This document shows, piece by piece, positions 24,647 to 34,179 of a stretch of DNA of 64,000 nucleotides. Numbering within the stretch: the stretch's first letter is position 1; each line of letters opens with the position of its first letter. The translations under genes were made by a program, and so were the position numbers. The stretch covers positions 6,787,001-6,851,000 of the forward strand of contig NZ_JARKIN010000001.1 of the NCBI RefSeq assembly GCF_029351045.1, in the 5' to 3' direction. The DNA is from Streptomyces sp. WMMB303. Lineage in GTDB: Bacteria; Actinomycetota; Actinomycetes; Streptomycetales; Streptomycetaceae. Under the pieces are notes generated by a model that was not told where the DNA came from, made no database searches, and saw only the letters and a program-made list of their open reading frames with translations.

Positions 24647-25193
24647 GAGCGGCCTCCTCGGGAGAACCGAACCATCACGGTTCTTTCCTCTAAATTCTGC
24701 ACCTTGACCCGCGTTGCCCGATATGGCGGACGCGAGCCGAGTCGGTTATAGGACGAACGGCTTGTCCTCGGCACTACAACTACACCATCTGTCCAGCCAC
24801 GTCGGCCAAACCGATGGAATTGCCCTCTCAGGTGTTCAACCTCGGCGGAAGCCGATGGACCGTCCCATAGCGGACAGTCACCCCCCTGTGACGATCAGTC
24901 ACAACAGGGAGCAAGGGGCATCAGACCCACCAAGGAGCGCAATACCGATCTATCCGCCCTTAGTTGGACGGAAGGAGCCCCGTGCGGACTCCTTGTCCTA
25001 TTTTGACACGAGGGGTAGCTCTGAGAGCAAGACCCGTTTAAGTGCAATCCGTCACGCTTGAGGCAATCACCCGGTTCGGGACGTAGGTCCCACTCCTCCC
25101 ACAGGGCCCGCTCCGGACGGCCGCCGCTCCCCCGCCCCGGACCCGGAAGCGGCCCGGAAGCGGCCCCGGACGCCCGGCAGGGGGCGGCGCGCC
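24647..25193. other. Long bldC upstream region
   Basis: 547 bases without a supported gene. It is less GC-rich than its surroundings in places (for example near 24685 and 24960-25040), as expected for promoters. Around 24877-24903 lies a cluster of GTCAC/GTGAC half-sites (listed separately). Plus-strand frames here lack ribosome sites. Confidence 0.5.
24877..24903. repeat. GTCAC/GTGAC inverted repeat in bldC upstream region
   Basis: TGTGAC-GATCA-GTCACA (24887-24903) is a perfect 6-bp inverted repeat, and another GTCAC lies just before it at 24877. The spacing resembles a dimeric regulator site, but one base longer than a canonical CRP box. It is about 240 bases upstream of bldC. Confidence 0.35.
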
Positions 25194-26069
25194 TCAGCTC
25201 GCGTACTGGAGCTGGCGAACCGCCCTCCAGCGCGCTGTCAGCCGCTCGTAGGCCGCACCGGCACGCTCACCGTCGCCGGCGCGGAGAGCCGCGAGGCCCT
25301 CCGCGACATCGGCGGCGGAGCGGTCGCCCGCCAACTGCTCCTCGGAGATGGCGTGGGCCAGCCCGCCGTAGTCCAGTTCGACCAGAGAGCGCGGATGGAA
25401 CTCCTCCAGCCAGCGGCCCACGTCGATCAGTCCCTCGACGAGCGGTCCCTCCTCCAGTTCCTCGCGGAGCACCTTCAGACCGCGGGCGAGGCGGCGCCTC
25501 GCCTGGACCATGGGCGTGCGATAACGGAAAACGAACTGCTGTCCGCTCTTCTGACCGGATTCCGGCTTCGCAAACTCCCTTTCTTCGTCGTCGAAGAGAA
25601 CGAACCAGCGCACCGGCACATGCCACAGCGCGGTACGGATCCAGGGCCGCGCGTCCGGGTTGCGCTCCCGCCACTCTTCGTAGTCGGCCACGGCCTGCCG
25701 CCGCACCACCGGCGGCAGCGCCGCGTCCAGCACCGACTGCGGCAGGTCGATCTCCCGGTCCTCGGCGGCCTGGGTGAGGGCGGCCAGGGCCTGCCAGCTC
25801 CGCAGCCGGGTGCGCCAGGGGCAGACGCACGTGACGCCGTCCACCTCCGTCACGAACGCCTCGGCGCTCTCGCCGGCCGGCACCGCCACGGGCGGCACCG
25901 GGATCAAGTCCGCCAGCGCGCGGCGGATTTCGTCCTGCGCGGTCGGGAGGGGCCGCTTTTTCGCATACGCGATCCAGTGCGAGCGCTCCGGCTCGGGGAA
26001 GGCCGCCAGCGGTTCGTAGACCCGCAGGTACGCCGCGTACGGGACGACGACGGACGCATTCTCAGCCAC
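25194..26069 (-). CDS. Conserved hypothetical protein next to vdh
   Basis: 291 residues from GTG 26069, chosen because GGAGG lies six bases upstream; a longer frame to 26156 adds unlikely residues. Soluble, helical and rich in Arg/Trp/Glu, without signal peptide. Notable segments are WFVLFDDEER and RTPMVQARRRLARGL. No domain is recognised. It is divergent from vdh and in the order I recall for the gene between bldC and vdh in S. coelicolor. Confidence 0.75.
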   Translation of the reverse strand: MAENASVVVPYAAYLRVYEPLAAFPEPERSHWIAYAKKRPLPTAQDEIRRALADLIPVPPVAVPAGESAEAFVTEVDGVTCVCPWRTRLRSWQALAALTQAAEDREIDLPQSVLDAALPPVVRRQAVADYEEWRERNPDARPWIRTALWHVPVRWFVLFDDEEREFAKPESGQKSGQQFVFRYRTPMVQARRRLARGLKVLREELEEGPLVEGLIDVGRWLEEFHPRSLVELDYGGLAHAISEEQLAGDRSAADVAEGLAALRAGDGERAGAAYERLTARWRAVRQLQYAS

Positions 26070-26270
26070 GCATTGCCTCCAAGCTCCACGCCTCCACATG
26101 CCGGTCTCATGAGCGAGCCTGGGAGACAGTTGACTACCCCGATCGTGGGACCGCAACGTGCCCGTGACGCGCAGGTCGTACGCTGCTTCCCGACCGGCCC
26201 TCCCCGGGCTACGACTGCCACAAGCGGCGCGTCCGCCGAGGGCTACGACGCGATTCCAGGAGTCACTACC

Positions 26271-27395
26271 GTGATCGAGGTATCACCTTCTGCAAGCGTT
26301 CCCGCCGGAGCCCCCGCCGGGGACCCGGTCATCAGCACGCTCTTCCGCTCCGAACAGGGCGGACACGAGCAGGTCGTGCTCTGCCAGGACCGGCCCAGCG
26401 GACTGAAGGCCGTCATCGCGCTGCACTCCACCGCGCTCGGTCCGGCGCTGGGCGGCACCCGCTTCCACGCCTACCCGGGCTCGGCCGACCCCGAGCAGGC
26501 CGCGGTACTCGACGCGCTGAATCTCGCGCGCGGGATGTCCTACAAGAACGCGCTGGCCGGTCTCGACCACGGCGGCGGCAAGGCTGTGATCATCGGTGAT
26601 CCCGAGCAGATCAAGACCGAAGCCCTGCTGCGGGCGTACGGCCGCTTCGTCGCCTCCCTCGGCGGACGCTATGTGACCGCCTGCGACGTCGGCACCTATG
26701 TGCAGGACATGGACGTCGTGGCCCGGGAGTGCCGCTGGACGACCGGCCGCTCGCCGGAGAACGGCGGCGCGGGCGACTCCTCGGTGCTCACCGCCTTCGG
26801 CGTCTTCCAGGGCATGCGGGCCTGTGCGCAGCAGCTCTGGGGCGCGCCCACGCTGCGCGGCCGGCTGGTCGGGATCGCGGGGGTCGGCAAGGTCGGCAAG
26901 CACCTGGTGGGACACCTGCTGGAGGACGGTGCCCGGGTGGTGGTCACGGACGTCCGCGAGGAGTCGGTACGCACGGTGCTGGCCGCGCATCCGGGTGCCC
27001 CGGTGTCGGCCGCCGCCGACACCGACGCGCTGATCCGCACCGAGGGGCTGGACCTGTACGCGCCGTGCGCCCTGGGCGGCGCGCTGAGCGAGAAGACGGT
27101 GCCGGTGCTCACCGCGGCGGCCGTCTGCGGCGCCGCCAACAACCAGCTCGCACACCCCGGGGTGGAGAAGGACCTGGCCGAGCGCGGCATCCTCTACGCG
27201 CCCGACTACGTGGTCAACGCGGGCGGCGTGATCCAGGTCGCGGACGAGCTCCACGGCTTTGATTTCGCACGTGCGAAGGCAAAGGCGGAGAAGATCCACG
27301 CGACGACGGTGGCCATTTTCGAACGGGCGGAAGCGGACGGAGTTCCTCCGGTCGTCGCCGCCGACCGGCTCGCCGAACAGCGCATGAGCCGCTGA
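26271..27395 (+). CDS. vdh: Valine dehydrogenase (Glu/Leu/Phe/Val dehydrogenase family)
   Basis: 374 residues from GTG 26271 with AGGAG upstream; the frame remains open far upstream but that part is not dehydrogenase-like. The catalytic core is complete: SYKNA (K92) and GGGK (K104) lysines, and the NAD-binding GIAGVGKVGKH Rossmann turn. It oxidatively deaminates valine and other branched-chain amino acids, feeding precursors for fatty acids and polyketides. It is divergent from the conserved unknown gene and monocistronic, with a branched hairpin after the stop. Confidence 0.93.
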   Translation: MIEVSPSASVPAGAPAGDPVISTLFRSEQGGHEQVVLCQDRPSGLKAVIALHSTALGPALGGTRFHAYPGSADPEQAAVLDALNLARGMSYKNALAGLDHGGGKAVIIGDPEQIKTEALLRAYGRFVASLGGRYVTACDVGTYVQDMDVVARECRWTTGRSPENGGAGDSSVLTAFGVFQGMRACAQQLWGAPTLRGRLVGIAGVGKVGKHLVGHLLEDGARVVVTDVREESVRTVLAAHPGAPVSAAADTDALIRTEGLDLYAPCALGGALSEKTVPVLTAAAVCGAANNQLAHPGVEKDLAERGILYAPDYVVNAGGVIQVADELHGFDFARAKAKAEKIHATTVAIFERAEADGVPPVVAADRLAEQRMSR

Positions 27396-27421
27396 CGCAG
27401 CCGGGAACAGCCCGGTGGACG

Positions 27422-27475
27422 GCGGAGGGAACCACCGTGACAGTGGTCTCACCACCCCGCGGCGGGTCCCTCCGC
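27422..27475 (+). terminator. Branched hairpin after vdh
   Basis: GCGGAGGGA (27422-27430) pairs with TCCCTCCGC (27467-27475); a smaller inner hairpin ACCAC/GTGGT (27431-27435 with 27443-27447) lies between. It starts 27 bases after the vdh stop. Confidence 0.5.
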
Positions 27476-27689
27476 TACAGGAAGGTAAAATCACCACTGA
27501 CCAGCACGAGAAGGGTCGACGGGCGCGTCGGACGGCGGCCGCGTCATGCGGGCGACGTACCGTACGGCGGCGGAAGCAGGTACCGTTGAAGCCCTGAGTA
27601 CCGGTCTCTCGCTCGAGAGGCCGCTATGAACCATGAACGCGTGTCAAGACTCTGGGGCCGTCGAGCCCCGTCGTTGAGGGGGTCGAGCC

Positions 27690-27950
27690 ATGGGGCGCGG
27701 CCGGGCCAAGGCCAAGCAGACGAAGGTCGCCCGCCAGCTGAAGTACAACACTGGCGGGACAGACCTATCGCGCCTGGCCGAGGAGCTGGGCGCATCGACA
27801 TCGAACGAGTCGCCGAACGGCGAACGCTTCGAGGACGATGAGCAGGACGACCCGTACGCACAGTACGTGGATCTGTACGACGAAGAGGAGGACGACGACG
27901 CGGGTGCGCCCGGGTCGTCGGACCCCCGGTCGAAGCGCCGCGGCGCCTGA
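27690..27950 (+). CDS. DUF3073 protein
   Basis: 86 residues: a basic start (MGRGRAKAKQTKVARQLKY) followed by an acidic tail (EDDEQDD, DEEEDDDAG). This is the DUF3073 pattern conserved across actinobacteria, usually next to purM. No enzyme motif; an RNA- or ribosome-associated role is sometimes guessed from the basic N-terminus. GAGGGGG precedes the ATG. Convergent with purM across a shared terminator. Confidence 0.88.
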   Translation: MGRGRAKAKQTKVARQLKYNTGGTDLSRLAEELGASTSNESPNGERFEDDEQDDPYAQYVDLYDEEEDDDAGAPGSSDPRSKRRGA

Positions 27951-27965
27951 CGTTCGCCCGTACTG

Positions 27966-27993
27966 ACCCGGTCCGGCGGTCGCCGGACCGGGT
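27966..27993. terminator. Bidirectional terminator between DUF3073 gene and purM
   Basis: ACCCGGTCCGGC (27966-27977) and GCCGGACCGGGT (27982-27993) form a perfect 12-bp stem with a GGTC loop, followed by TCTGG. It can end both convergent transcripts. Confidence 0.75.
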
Positions 27994-28115
27994 TCTGGCG
28001 TGCGCCGGGGCCCCGCGGCACGGAGCCGACGCGCGCCGCGGAACTGGTGGGCCGCTCGGGCAGCCGTCCGGCGGCAGCCGCCCACGGAGGCCGCACGGTG
28101 CCCGCCGGAGAACGC

Positions 28116-29183
28116 TCAGCGTGCATAGTCACCCGTGAGGGTGACCGCTTCCGTGCGGTCCCCGCGTTCAGTGATCTCCCCCGCCACCCAGGCGTCCACG
28201 CCCCGGTCGGCCAGCGTCGCCAGGGTGCTGTCCACCGAAGCGCGGGGCACGACGGCGACCATGCCGACGCCCATGTTCAGGGTCTTCTCCAGCTCGTCCC
28301 GCGCCACCCCGCCGGCTCCGGCGACCACGTCGAACACCGCGCCGGGTGTCCAGGTCGAGCGGTCCACGGCGGCGTGCAGCCCCTCGGGAACGACCCGCGC
28401 CAGATTGCTGGCCAGTCCGCCCCCGGTGACGTGCGAGAACGCGTGCACCTCGGTGGTGCGGGTCAGCTCCAGGCAGTCCAGCGAATAGATCTTCGTCGGC
28501 TCCAGCAGTTCCTCGCCCAGGGTGCGGCCGAACTCGGGCACCTGCCGGTCCAGCTCCCAGCCGGCGCGGTCGAAGACCACGTGCCGCACCAGCGAGTACC
28601 CGTTCGAGTGAAGCCCGGAGGAGGCCATGGCGATCACCACGTCCCCCGTACGGATGCGATCGGGCCCCAGCAGCGCGTCGGCCTCCACCACGCCGGTGCC
28701 CGCACCCGCCACGTCGTACTCGTCCGGCCCCAGCAGCCCCGGGTGCTCCGCCGTCTCGCCGCCCACCAGCGAGCAGCCCGCCAGCACGCAGCCCTCGGCG
28801 ATCCCCTTGACGAGGTGCGCCACCCGCTCGGGGACGACCTTGCCCACGCAGATGTAGTCCGTCATGAACAGCGGCTCGGCACCGCAGACGACCAGGTCGT
28901 CCACGACCATCGCCACCAGGTCGTGGCCGATCGTGTCGTGCACGTCCATGCGCTGCGCGATGGCGACCTTGGTGCCGACACCGTCGGTGGCCGACGCGAG
29001 CAGCGGGCGCGCGTAGCCCTTGAGCCGGGACGCGTCGAAGAGACCGGCGAAGCCCCCGAGCGCACCGATCGACTCGGGGCGCCGGGTCTTGGCGACCCAC
29101 TCCTTCATGAGCGTCACGGCACGGTCGCCGGCCTCGATGTCGACGCCGGCGGCGGCATAGCTGACGCCTTCGCTGTGTGTCAT
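28116..29183 (-). CDS. purM: Phosphoribosylformylglycinamidine cyclo-ligase (AIR synthetase)
   Basis: 355 residues. Closes the imidazole ring: FGAM + ATP gives AIR, step 5 of purine synthesis. Family landmarks are SYAAAGVDIEAG at the start, ATDGVGTK (nucleotide site), HDTIGHD and LVGGETAEHPG. Start taken at ATG 29183 (MTHSEGVSYAA), as the longer frame adds a Pro/Leu stretch not found in PurM. It follows purF by 180 bases in the same direction, so the two may share a transcript. Confidence 0.95.
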   Translation of the reverse strand: MTHSEGVSYAAAGVDIEAGDRAVTLMKEWVAKTRRPESIGALGGFAGLFDASRLKGYARPLLASATDGVGTKVAIAQRMDVHDTIGHDLVAMVVDDLVVCGAEPLFMTDYICVGKVVPERVAHLVKGIAEGCVLAGCSLVGGETAEHPGLLGPDEYDVAGAGTGVVEADALLGPDRIRTGDVVIAMASSGLHSNGYSLVRHVVFDRAGWELDRQVPEFGRTLGEELLEPTKIYSLDCLELTRTTEVHAFSHVTGGGLASNLARVVPEGLHAAVDRSTWTPGAVFDVVAGAGGVARDELEKTLNMGVGMVAVVPRASVDSTLATLADRGVDAWVAGEITERGDRTEAVTLTGDYAR

Positions 29184-29363
29184 CGGTACGTCTCTCGTGT
29201 GGGGGTGCGGAAGGGGGAGCGGGACCGGCACCGCCGGCAGGCCGCCGCGCCGCGGGTCCGGTGCCCCGCCGCCCCCGCGCCCGACGGCACCGCGGGCAGC
29301 GGGTGGCCGGACGCGGCGGGACGGGGCGGGGTACGCACGGTGCGGGCGGGGCGACGCGGGCAG

Positions 29364-30914
29364 CTAGGGACGCTTCAGCGCGTCCGCGGCACCCACACCC
29401 GAGGCGAGGGTGTTGACGCCGTCGACGTCGGAGCCCGCCTCGGCTTCGAGCAGGTGCTTGCCCAGCAGTTCGGGGTCGGGCAGCTCCATCGGGTACTCCC
29501 CGTCGAAGCAGGCCCGGCAGAGCTGGTCCTTGGGGATCGTGGTCGCCTCGATCATCCCGTCGGTGGAGATGTAGGAGAGCGAGTCGGCCCCCAGCGACTT
29601 GCCGATCTCATCGGTCGACAGCCCGTTGGCGATCAGTTCGGCGCGGGTGGCGAAGTCGATGCCGAAGAAGCAGGGCCACTTGATCGGCGGCGAGGAGATC
29701 CGCACGTGCACCTCGGTCGCCCCGGCCTCGCGCAGCATCCGCACCAGGGCGCGCTGCGTGTTGCCGCGGACGATCGAGTCGTCCACGACGACCAGCCGCT
29801 TGCCCCGGATGACCTCCCGGAGCGGGTTGAGCTTGAGGCGGATGCCGAGCTGGCGGATGGTCTGCGAGGGCTGGATGAAGGTACGGCCCACGTAGCTGTT
29901 CTTGACCAGGCCGGAGCCGTACGGGATACCGCTGGCCTCCGCGTAGCCGATCGCGGCGGGAGTGCCGGACTCCGGGGTCGCTATCACCAGGTCGGCGTCG
30001 GCCGGGGCCTCGGCGGCGAGCTTGCGGCCCATCTCCACCCGGGAGAGGTACACGTTCCGGCCCGCGATGTCGGTGTCCGGGCGGGCCAGATAGACGTACT
30101 CGAAGACACAGCCCTTCGGCTTTGCTTCGGCGAACCTTTGGCTGCGCAGTCCGTCCTCGTCGATGGCGACCAGTTCGCCCGGCTCGATCTCCCGGATGAA
30201 GCTCGCGCCGACGATGTCCAGCGCCGAGGTCTCACTGGCCACCACCCAGCCGCGCTCCAGGCGGCCGAGCACCAGCGGCCGGATGCCCTGCGGGTCCCGG
30301 GTCGCGTAGAGCGTGTCCTCGTCCATGAAGACCATCGAGAACGCGCCCCTGACCTGCGGCAGCACCAGCGGCGCCGCCTCCTCGACCGTGAGCGGCTTGC
30401 CGTCCGCGTCGGTCTGGCCCGCGAGCAGCGCGGTGACCAGGTCGGTGTCGTTGGTGGCCGCCACCTGGGTGGCCCGGCCGCCCGGCACATCGGCCTGCTC
30501 GGCCACCAGCTCCGCCAGCCGCGCCGTGTTGACCAGGTTGCCGTTGTGACCCAGGGCGATCGAACCGTGGGCGGTGGCGCGGAACGTGGGCTGGGCGTTC
30601 TCCCAGACCGAGGCGCCTGTCGTCGAGTAGCGCGCGTGACCCACGGCGATGTGGCCGCGCAGGGATCCGAGGGAGGTTTCGTCGAAGACCTGTGAGACCA
30701 GGCCCATGTCCTTGAACACCAGGATCTGGGAACCGTTGCTCACTGCGATGCCCGCGGACTCCTGACCGCGGTGTTGCAGGGCGTACAGGCCGAAATACGT
30801 GAGCTTCGCGACCTCTTCCCCCGGCGCCCAGACCCCGAAGACGCCGCATGCGTCCTGAGGGCCCTTCTCACCGGGGAGGAGGTCGTGGCTGAGCTTTCCG
30901 TCACCACGTGGCAC
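29364..30914 (-). CDS. purF: Amidophosphoribosyltransferase
   Basis: 516 residues. First committed step of purine synthesis: PRPP + glutamine gives phosphoribosylamine. The Ntn glutaminase nucleophile is C23 in QDACGVFGV, preceded by a 22-residue propeptide that must be removed. The PRPP loop VVVDDSIVRGNTQ and the C-terminal Cys residues (CRACFDGEYP) of the iron-sulfur type PurF are present. The GTG start at 30914 begins VPRGDGKLSHD. It is 53 bases downstream of the mycothiol-type gene, followed by purM. Confidence 0.95.
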   Translation of the reverse strand: MPRGDGKLSHDLLPGEKGPQDACGVFGVWAPGEEVAKLTYFGLYALQHRGQESAGIAVSNGSQILVFKDMGLVSQVFDETSLGSLRGHIAVGHARYSTTGASVWENAQPTFRATAHGSIALGHNGNLVNTARLAELVAEQADVPGGRATQVAATNDTDLVTALLAGQTDADGKPLTVEEAAPLVLPQVRGAFSMVFMDEDTLYATRDPQGIRPLVLGRLERGWVVASETSALDIVGASFIREIEPGELVAIDEDGLRSQRFAEAKPKGCVFEYVYLARPDTDIAGRNVYLSRVEMGRKLAAEAPADADLVIATPESGTPAAIGYAEASGIPYGSGLVKNSYVGRTFIQPSQTIRQLGIRLKLNPLREVIRGKRLVVVDDSIVRGNTQRALVRMLREAGATEVHVRISSPPIKWPCFFGIDFATRAELIANGLSTDEIGKSLGADSLSYISTDGMIEATTIPKDQLCRACFDGEYPMELPDPELLGKHLLEAEAGSDVDGVNTLASGVGAADALKRP

Positions 30915-30967
30915 GCTTCGAGTCTACGGCCAGCCACCGGCTACGCCGAACCCGGGACCTGTGACCT

Positions 30968-31795
30968 TCAGCCCAGTACCGGCAGCACCGGCGACAGATC
31001 GGCCCGGGCGCCGCTCGCGGTCAGCTGCGGGCCGGCCAGCGCCTCGGCCCAGGCGACCCGGCCGGTGGCCAGCCTGAGCCAGGTCAGCGGGTCGGTCTCG
31101 ACGACGTTCGGCGGGGTGCCGCGGGTGTGCCGGGGCCCCTCGACGGCCTGGACGACGGCGAACGGCGGGATCCGCACCTCCACCGAGGCGCCCGGCGCCT
31201 TGGCCGCCAGCGCGTCCGCGAGCAGCCGGACCGCGGCCGCCGTCGCCTGCCGGTCCAACGCGATCCGCAGCCCGGTGGCCCGGGCCAGGTCGTCGCTGTG
31301 CACCACCAGCTCCACCAGCCGGGTCACGGTGTAGTCGAGCATCCGCATCGTGCCGAACGCGTGCGGGACCAGCAGGTCCTCGCGCACACAGGACTCCAGG
31401 ACCGGCTCCAGATCGGCGACGGCCCGGTCGATGCGCTCCGGGCCGTCGGGCGAGGCCACCGCCTCCGCACGGGTCTCCTCGTCCAGCACCTCGGCGCGGG
31501 TCGCCGCCGCGAGGGCCCACCGGGAGAGGGTGACCTGCGGGGCCTGGCCAGAGACCTCCGTCCCCGGCCTGCCCAGCAGGCGGGGCACCGAGTCGATCTG
31601 CCGGGCGAGGTGGACGAGCAGGTGGTGCACATCCCAGCCGGGCAGCCCGGACGGGAGGGCGTGCTGCTCCGGTGCGAGGCGGTGCGCGGCGTCGGCCACG
31701 GCCTCGACCTGGTTGATGAGCGCCGTGCGGACGCGGGTCGGGTCGTAGGTACGCCGGTCTCTTCCGGTCGGGGCGGTGCGTCGGGCGGGCGGCAT
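30968..31795 (-). CDS. Maleylpyruvate-isomerase-family (mycothiol-dependent, DinB-like) protein
   Basis: 275 residues. The N-terminal four-helix region has the pattern LPGWDVHHLLVHLARQIDSVPRLL, with His/Asp positions expected for the metal site, and ELVVHSDDLARATG later. The C-terminal part is like a sterol-carrier/MDMPI C domain. Family members use mycothiol for isomerisation or detoxification; the substrate is not known. ATG 31795. It lies between purL and purF, same strand, an arrangement I recall from other Streptomyces. Confidence 0.78.
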   Translation of the reverse strand: MPPARRTAPTGRDRRTYDPTRVRTALINQVEAVADAAHRLAPEQHALPSGLPGWDVHHLLVHLARQIDSVPRLLGRPGTEVSGQAPQVTLSRWALAAATRAEVLDEETRAEAVASPDGPERIDRAVADLEPVLESCVREDLLVPHAFGTMRMLDYTVTRLVELVVHSDDLARATGLRIALDRQATAAAVRLLADALAAKAPGASVEVRIPPFAVVQAVEGPRHTRGTPPNVVETDPLTWLRLATGRVAWAEALAGPQLTASGARADLSPVLPVLG

Positions 31796-31824
31796 ACGCG
31801 TGAGATTAGCGGGCCGCACACTTC

Positions 31825-31860
31825 CGCGCCCTCCCGCCCTGCGGAGGGCGGGAGGGCGCG
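31825..31860 (-). terminator. Strong hairpin after purL
   Basis: CGCGCCCTCCCGCCCT (31825-31840) and its exact complement (31845-31860) form a 16-bp stem with a GCGG loop, 48 bases after the purL stop. It should end the purSQL message before the mycothiol-type gene. Confidence 0.75.
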
Positions 31861-31908
31861 GGCCGGGGCCGGGACGGGCCTCGGCCCGTCGGTCAGGGCC
31901 GGGACCGA

Positions 31909-34179
31909 TCAGCCGAAGAGCTCCGGGATCGTGGCCTCGTGGTGGCGCCGCAGCTCCGCCAGCGGAAGCGAGAACTGGCCCTGGACCTCCAGCGCCTCCC
32001 CGTCCACCACGCCGATGCGCGCCGCGGGCAGCCCGCGCGCCGCGCACATGTCGGTGAACCGGACCTCCTCGCTGCGCGGCACGGCCACCAGCGCCCGGCC
32101 CTGCGACTCCGAGAAGAGGAAGACGAAGGGGTCGAGCCCGTCCGGGACGACGATCCGGGCACCCCTGCCGCCCTTGAGGCAGGACTCGGCCAGGGCCTGG
32201 ACGACGCCGCCGTCCGAGACGTCGTGCGCCGCGTCGACCATGCCGTCGCGGGACGCGGAGATCAGGATCTGCGCCAGCAGCCGCTCCCGCTCCAGGTCGG
32301 CACGCGGCGGGCGGCCGCCCAGATGGCCGTGCGCGACCTGGGACCAGGCCGAACCGCCGAACTCCTCGTGCGTGTCGCCCAGCAGGTAGACGAGGTGGCC
32401 CTCGTCGCGGAACGCCATCGGGGTGCGCCGGGCGACGTCGTCGATGACGCCCAGTACGCCGACCACCGGGGTCGGGTGGATGGCGGCCTCGCCGGTCTGG
32501 TTGTACAGCGAGACATTGCCGCCGGTGACCGGGGTGCCCAGCTCCCGGCAGGCGTCCGCGAGCCCGCGGCACGCCTCGGCGAACTGCCACATCGCGGCGG
32601 GGTCCTCGGGGGAGCCGAAGTTGAGGCAGTCGGTGACCGCCAGCGGACGCGCGCCGGTGGCGGCGACGTTGCGGTACGACTCGGCGAGCGCCAGCCGCGC
32701 GCCCTCGTAGGGGTCGAGCTTGGCGTACCGGCCGTTGCCGTCGGTGGCGACGGCGACGCCCAGACCCGTCTCCGCGTCGATCCGGATCATGCCGCCGTCC
32801 TCGGGCTGCGCCAGCACCGTGTCGCCGAGCACGTAGCGGTCGTACTGGTCGGTGATCCAGGACTTCGCCGCCTGGTTCGGGGAGCCGACCAGGGCGAGCG
32901 CGGCGGCCCGCAGCTCCTCGCCGTCCGCCGGCCGGGGCAGCCCGGCCGGGTCGTCGGCCTGCAGCGCGTCCTGCCAGTCGGGGCGTGCGTAGGGGCGCTC
33001 GTAGACGGGGCCCTCGTGCGCGACCGTGCGCGGGTCGACGTCGACGATCTTCTCGCCGTGCCAGAAGATCTCCAGCCGGTCGCCGTCGGTCACCTCTCCC
33101 ACGACGGTGGCGGTGACCTCCCACTTCTCACAGATCTCCAGGAAGCGGTCGACCTTGTCGGGCTCGACGACCGCGCACATCCGCTCCTGGGACTCGGACA
33201 TCAGGATCTCCTCGGGGGAGAGCGAGGAGTCGCGCAGCGGCACGGTGTCGAGTTCCACCTGCATACCGCCGGAGCCGTTGGAGGCCAGCTCGCTGGTGGC
33301 GCAGGAGAGCCCCGCGGCGCCCAGGTCCTGGATGCCGACGACCAGGTCGGCGTGGAACGCCTCCAGGGTGCACTCGATGAGCAGCTTCTCCTGGAAGGGG
33401 TCGCCGACCTGCACGGCGGGGCGCTTGCTGGGCTTCTCCGCGTCGAAGGTCTCGGAGGCCAGGATGGAGGCGCCGCCGATGCCGTCGCCGCCGGTCCGCG
33501 CGCCGTAGAGGACGACCTTGTTGCCGGTGCCCGCGGCCTTGGCCAGGTGGATGTCCTCGTGCTTCATCACCCCCACGCACAAGGCGTTGACCAACGGGTT
33601 TCCCTGGTAGCAGGGGTCGAAGACGACCTCGCCGCCGATGTTGGGCAGGCCCAGGCAGTTGCCGTAGCCACCGATCCCGGCGACGACCCCCGGCAGCACC
33701 CGCTTGGTGTCGGGGTGCTCGGCGGCGCCGAACCGCAGCGGGTCCATCACCGCGACCGGGCGGGCGCCCATGGCGATGATGTCGCGGACGATGCCGCCGA
33801 TACCGGTGGCCGCGCCCTGGTACGGCTCGACGTACGAGGGGTGGTTGTGCGACTCGACCTTGAAGGTCACCGCGTAGCCCTGGCCGACGTCCACCACCCC
33901 GGCCTGCTCGCCGATGCCGACGAGCATCGCCTCGGCGCCCGGGCCCTCGGTCGGGGCCTTCTCGCCGAACTGCCGCAGATGCACCTTGCTGCTCTTGTAG
34001 GAGCAGTGCTCGGACCACATCACGGAGTACATGGCCAGCTCGGCGCCGGTGGGGCGGCGGCCGAGGATCTCCCGGACGCGGTCGTACTCGTCCTGCTTGA
34101 GACCGAGTTCCGCCCAGGGGAGCGCGGTGTCGGGGGTCTGTTCGGCGTGCTTGACGGTGTCGAGCGGGTGGGAACTCAT
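31909..34179 (-). CDS. purL: Phosphoribosylformylglycinamidine synthase, large subunit
   Basis: 756 residues, the length of the small-type PurL that works with PurS and PurQ. It converts FGAR to FGAM using ATP and ammonia from PurQ. Typical segments are MWSEHCSYKSSK, VESHNHPSY (catalytic His), DVSDGG and the paired AIRS-like halves. ATG 34179 overlaps the purQ stop by four bases (ATGA). The purS-purQ-purL overlaps imply tightly balanced production of the complex. Confidence 0.95.
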   Translation of the reverse strand: MSSHPLDTVKHAEQTPDTALPWAELGLKQDEYDRVREILGRRPTGAELAMYSVMWSEHCSYKSSKVHLRQFGEKAPTEGPGAEAMLVGIGEQAGVVDVGQGYAVTFKVESHNHPSYVEPYQGAATGIGGIVRDIIAMGARPVAVMDPLRFGAAEHPDTKRVLPGVVAGIGGYGNCLGLPNIGGEVVFDPCYQGNPLVNALCVGVMKHEDIHLAKAAGTGNKVVLYGARTGGDGIGGASILASETFDAEKPSKRPAVQVGDPFQEKLLIECTLEAFHADLVVGIQDLGAAGLSCATSELASNGSGGMQVELDTVPLRDSSLSPEEILMSESQERMCAVVEPDKVDRFLEICEKWEVTATVVGEVTDGDRLEIFWHGEKIVDVDPRTVAHEGPVYERPYARPDWQDALQADDPAGLPRPADGEELRAAALALVGSPNQAAKSWITDQYDRYVLGDTVLAQPEDGGMIRIDAETGLGVAVATDGNGRYAKLDPYEGARLALAESYRNVAATGARPLAVTDCLNFGSPEDPAAMWQFAEACRGLADACRELGTPVTGGNVSLYNQTGEAAIHPTPVVGVLGVIDDVARRTPMAFRDEGHLVYLLGDTHEEFGGSAWSQVAHGHLGGRPPRADLERERLLAQILISASRDGMVDAAHDVSDGGVVQALAESCLKGGRGARIVVPDGLDPFVFLFSESQGRALVAVPRSEEVRFTDMCAARGLPAARIGVVDGEALEVQGQFSLPLAELRRHHEATIPELFG

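Noticed and set aside
24887..24903. CRP-binding site
   Set aside because: Arms are right but the spacing is one base too long for canonical TGTGA-N6-TCACA, so only a generic inverted repeat was reported.
25010..25040. TPP-riboswitch-like CTGAGAG
   Set aside because: The surrounding thi-box sequence and pairing arms are absent, and no thiamine gene follows.
24714..25061. 115-codon frame in the bldC upstream region
   Set aside because: No ribosome site and no family-like sequence; the region behaves as promoter DNA.
25353..27395. 680-codon frame extending valine dehydrogenase upstream
   Set aside because: The extra N-terminus is antisense to the neighbouring conserved gene; the family sequence starts at GTG 26271 with a ribosome site.
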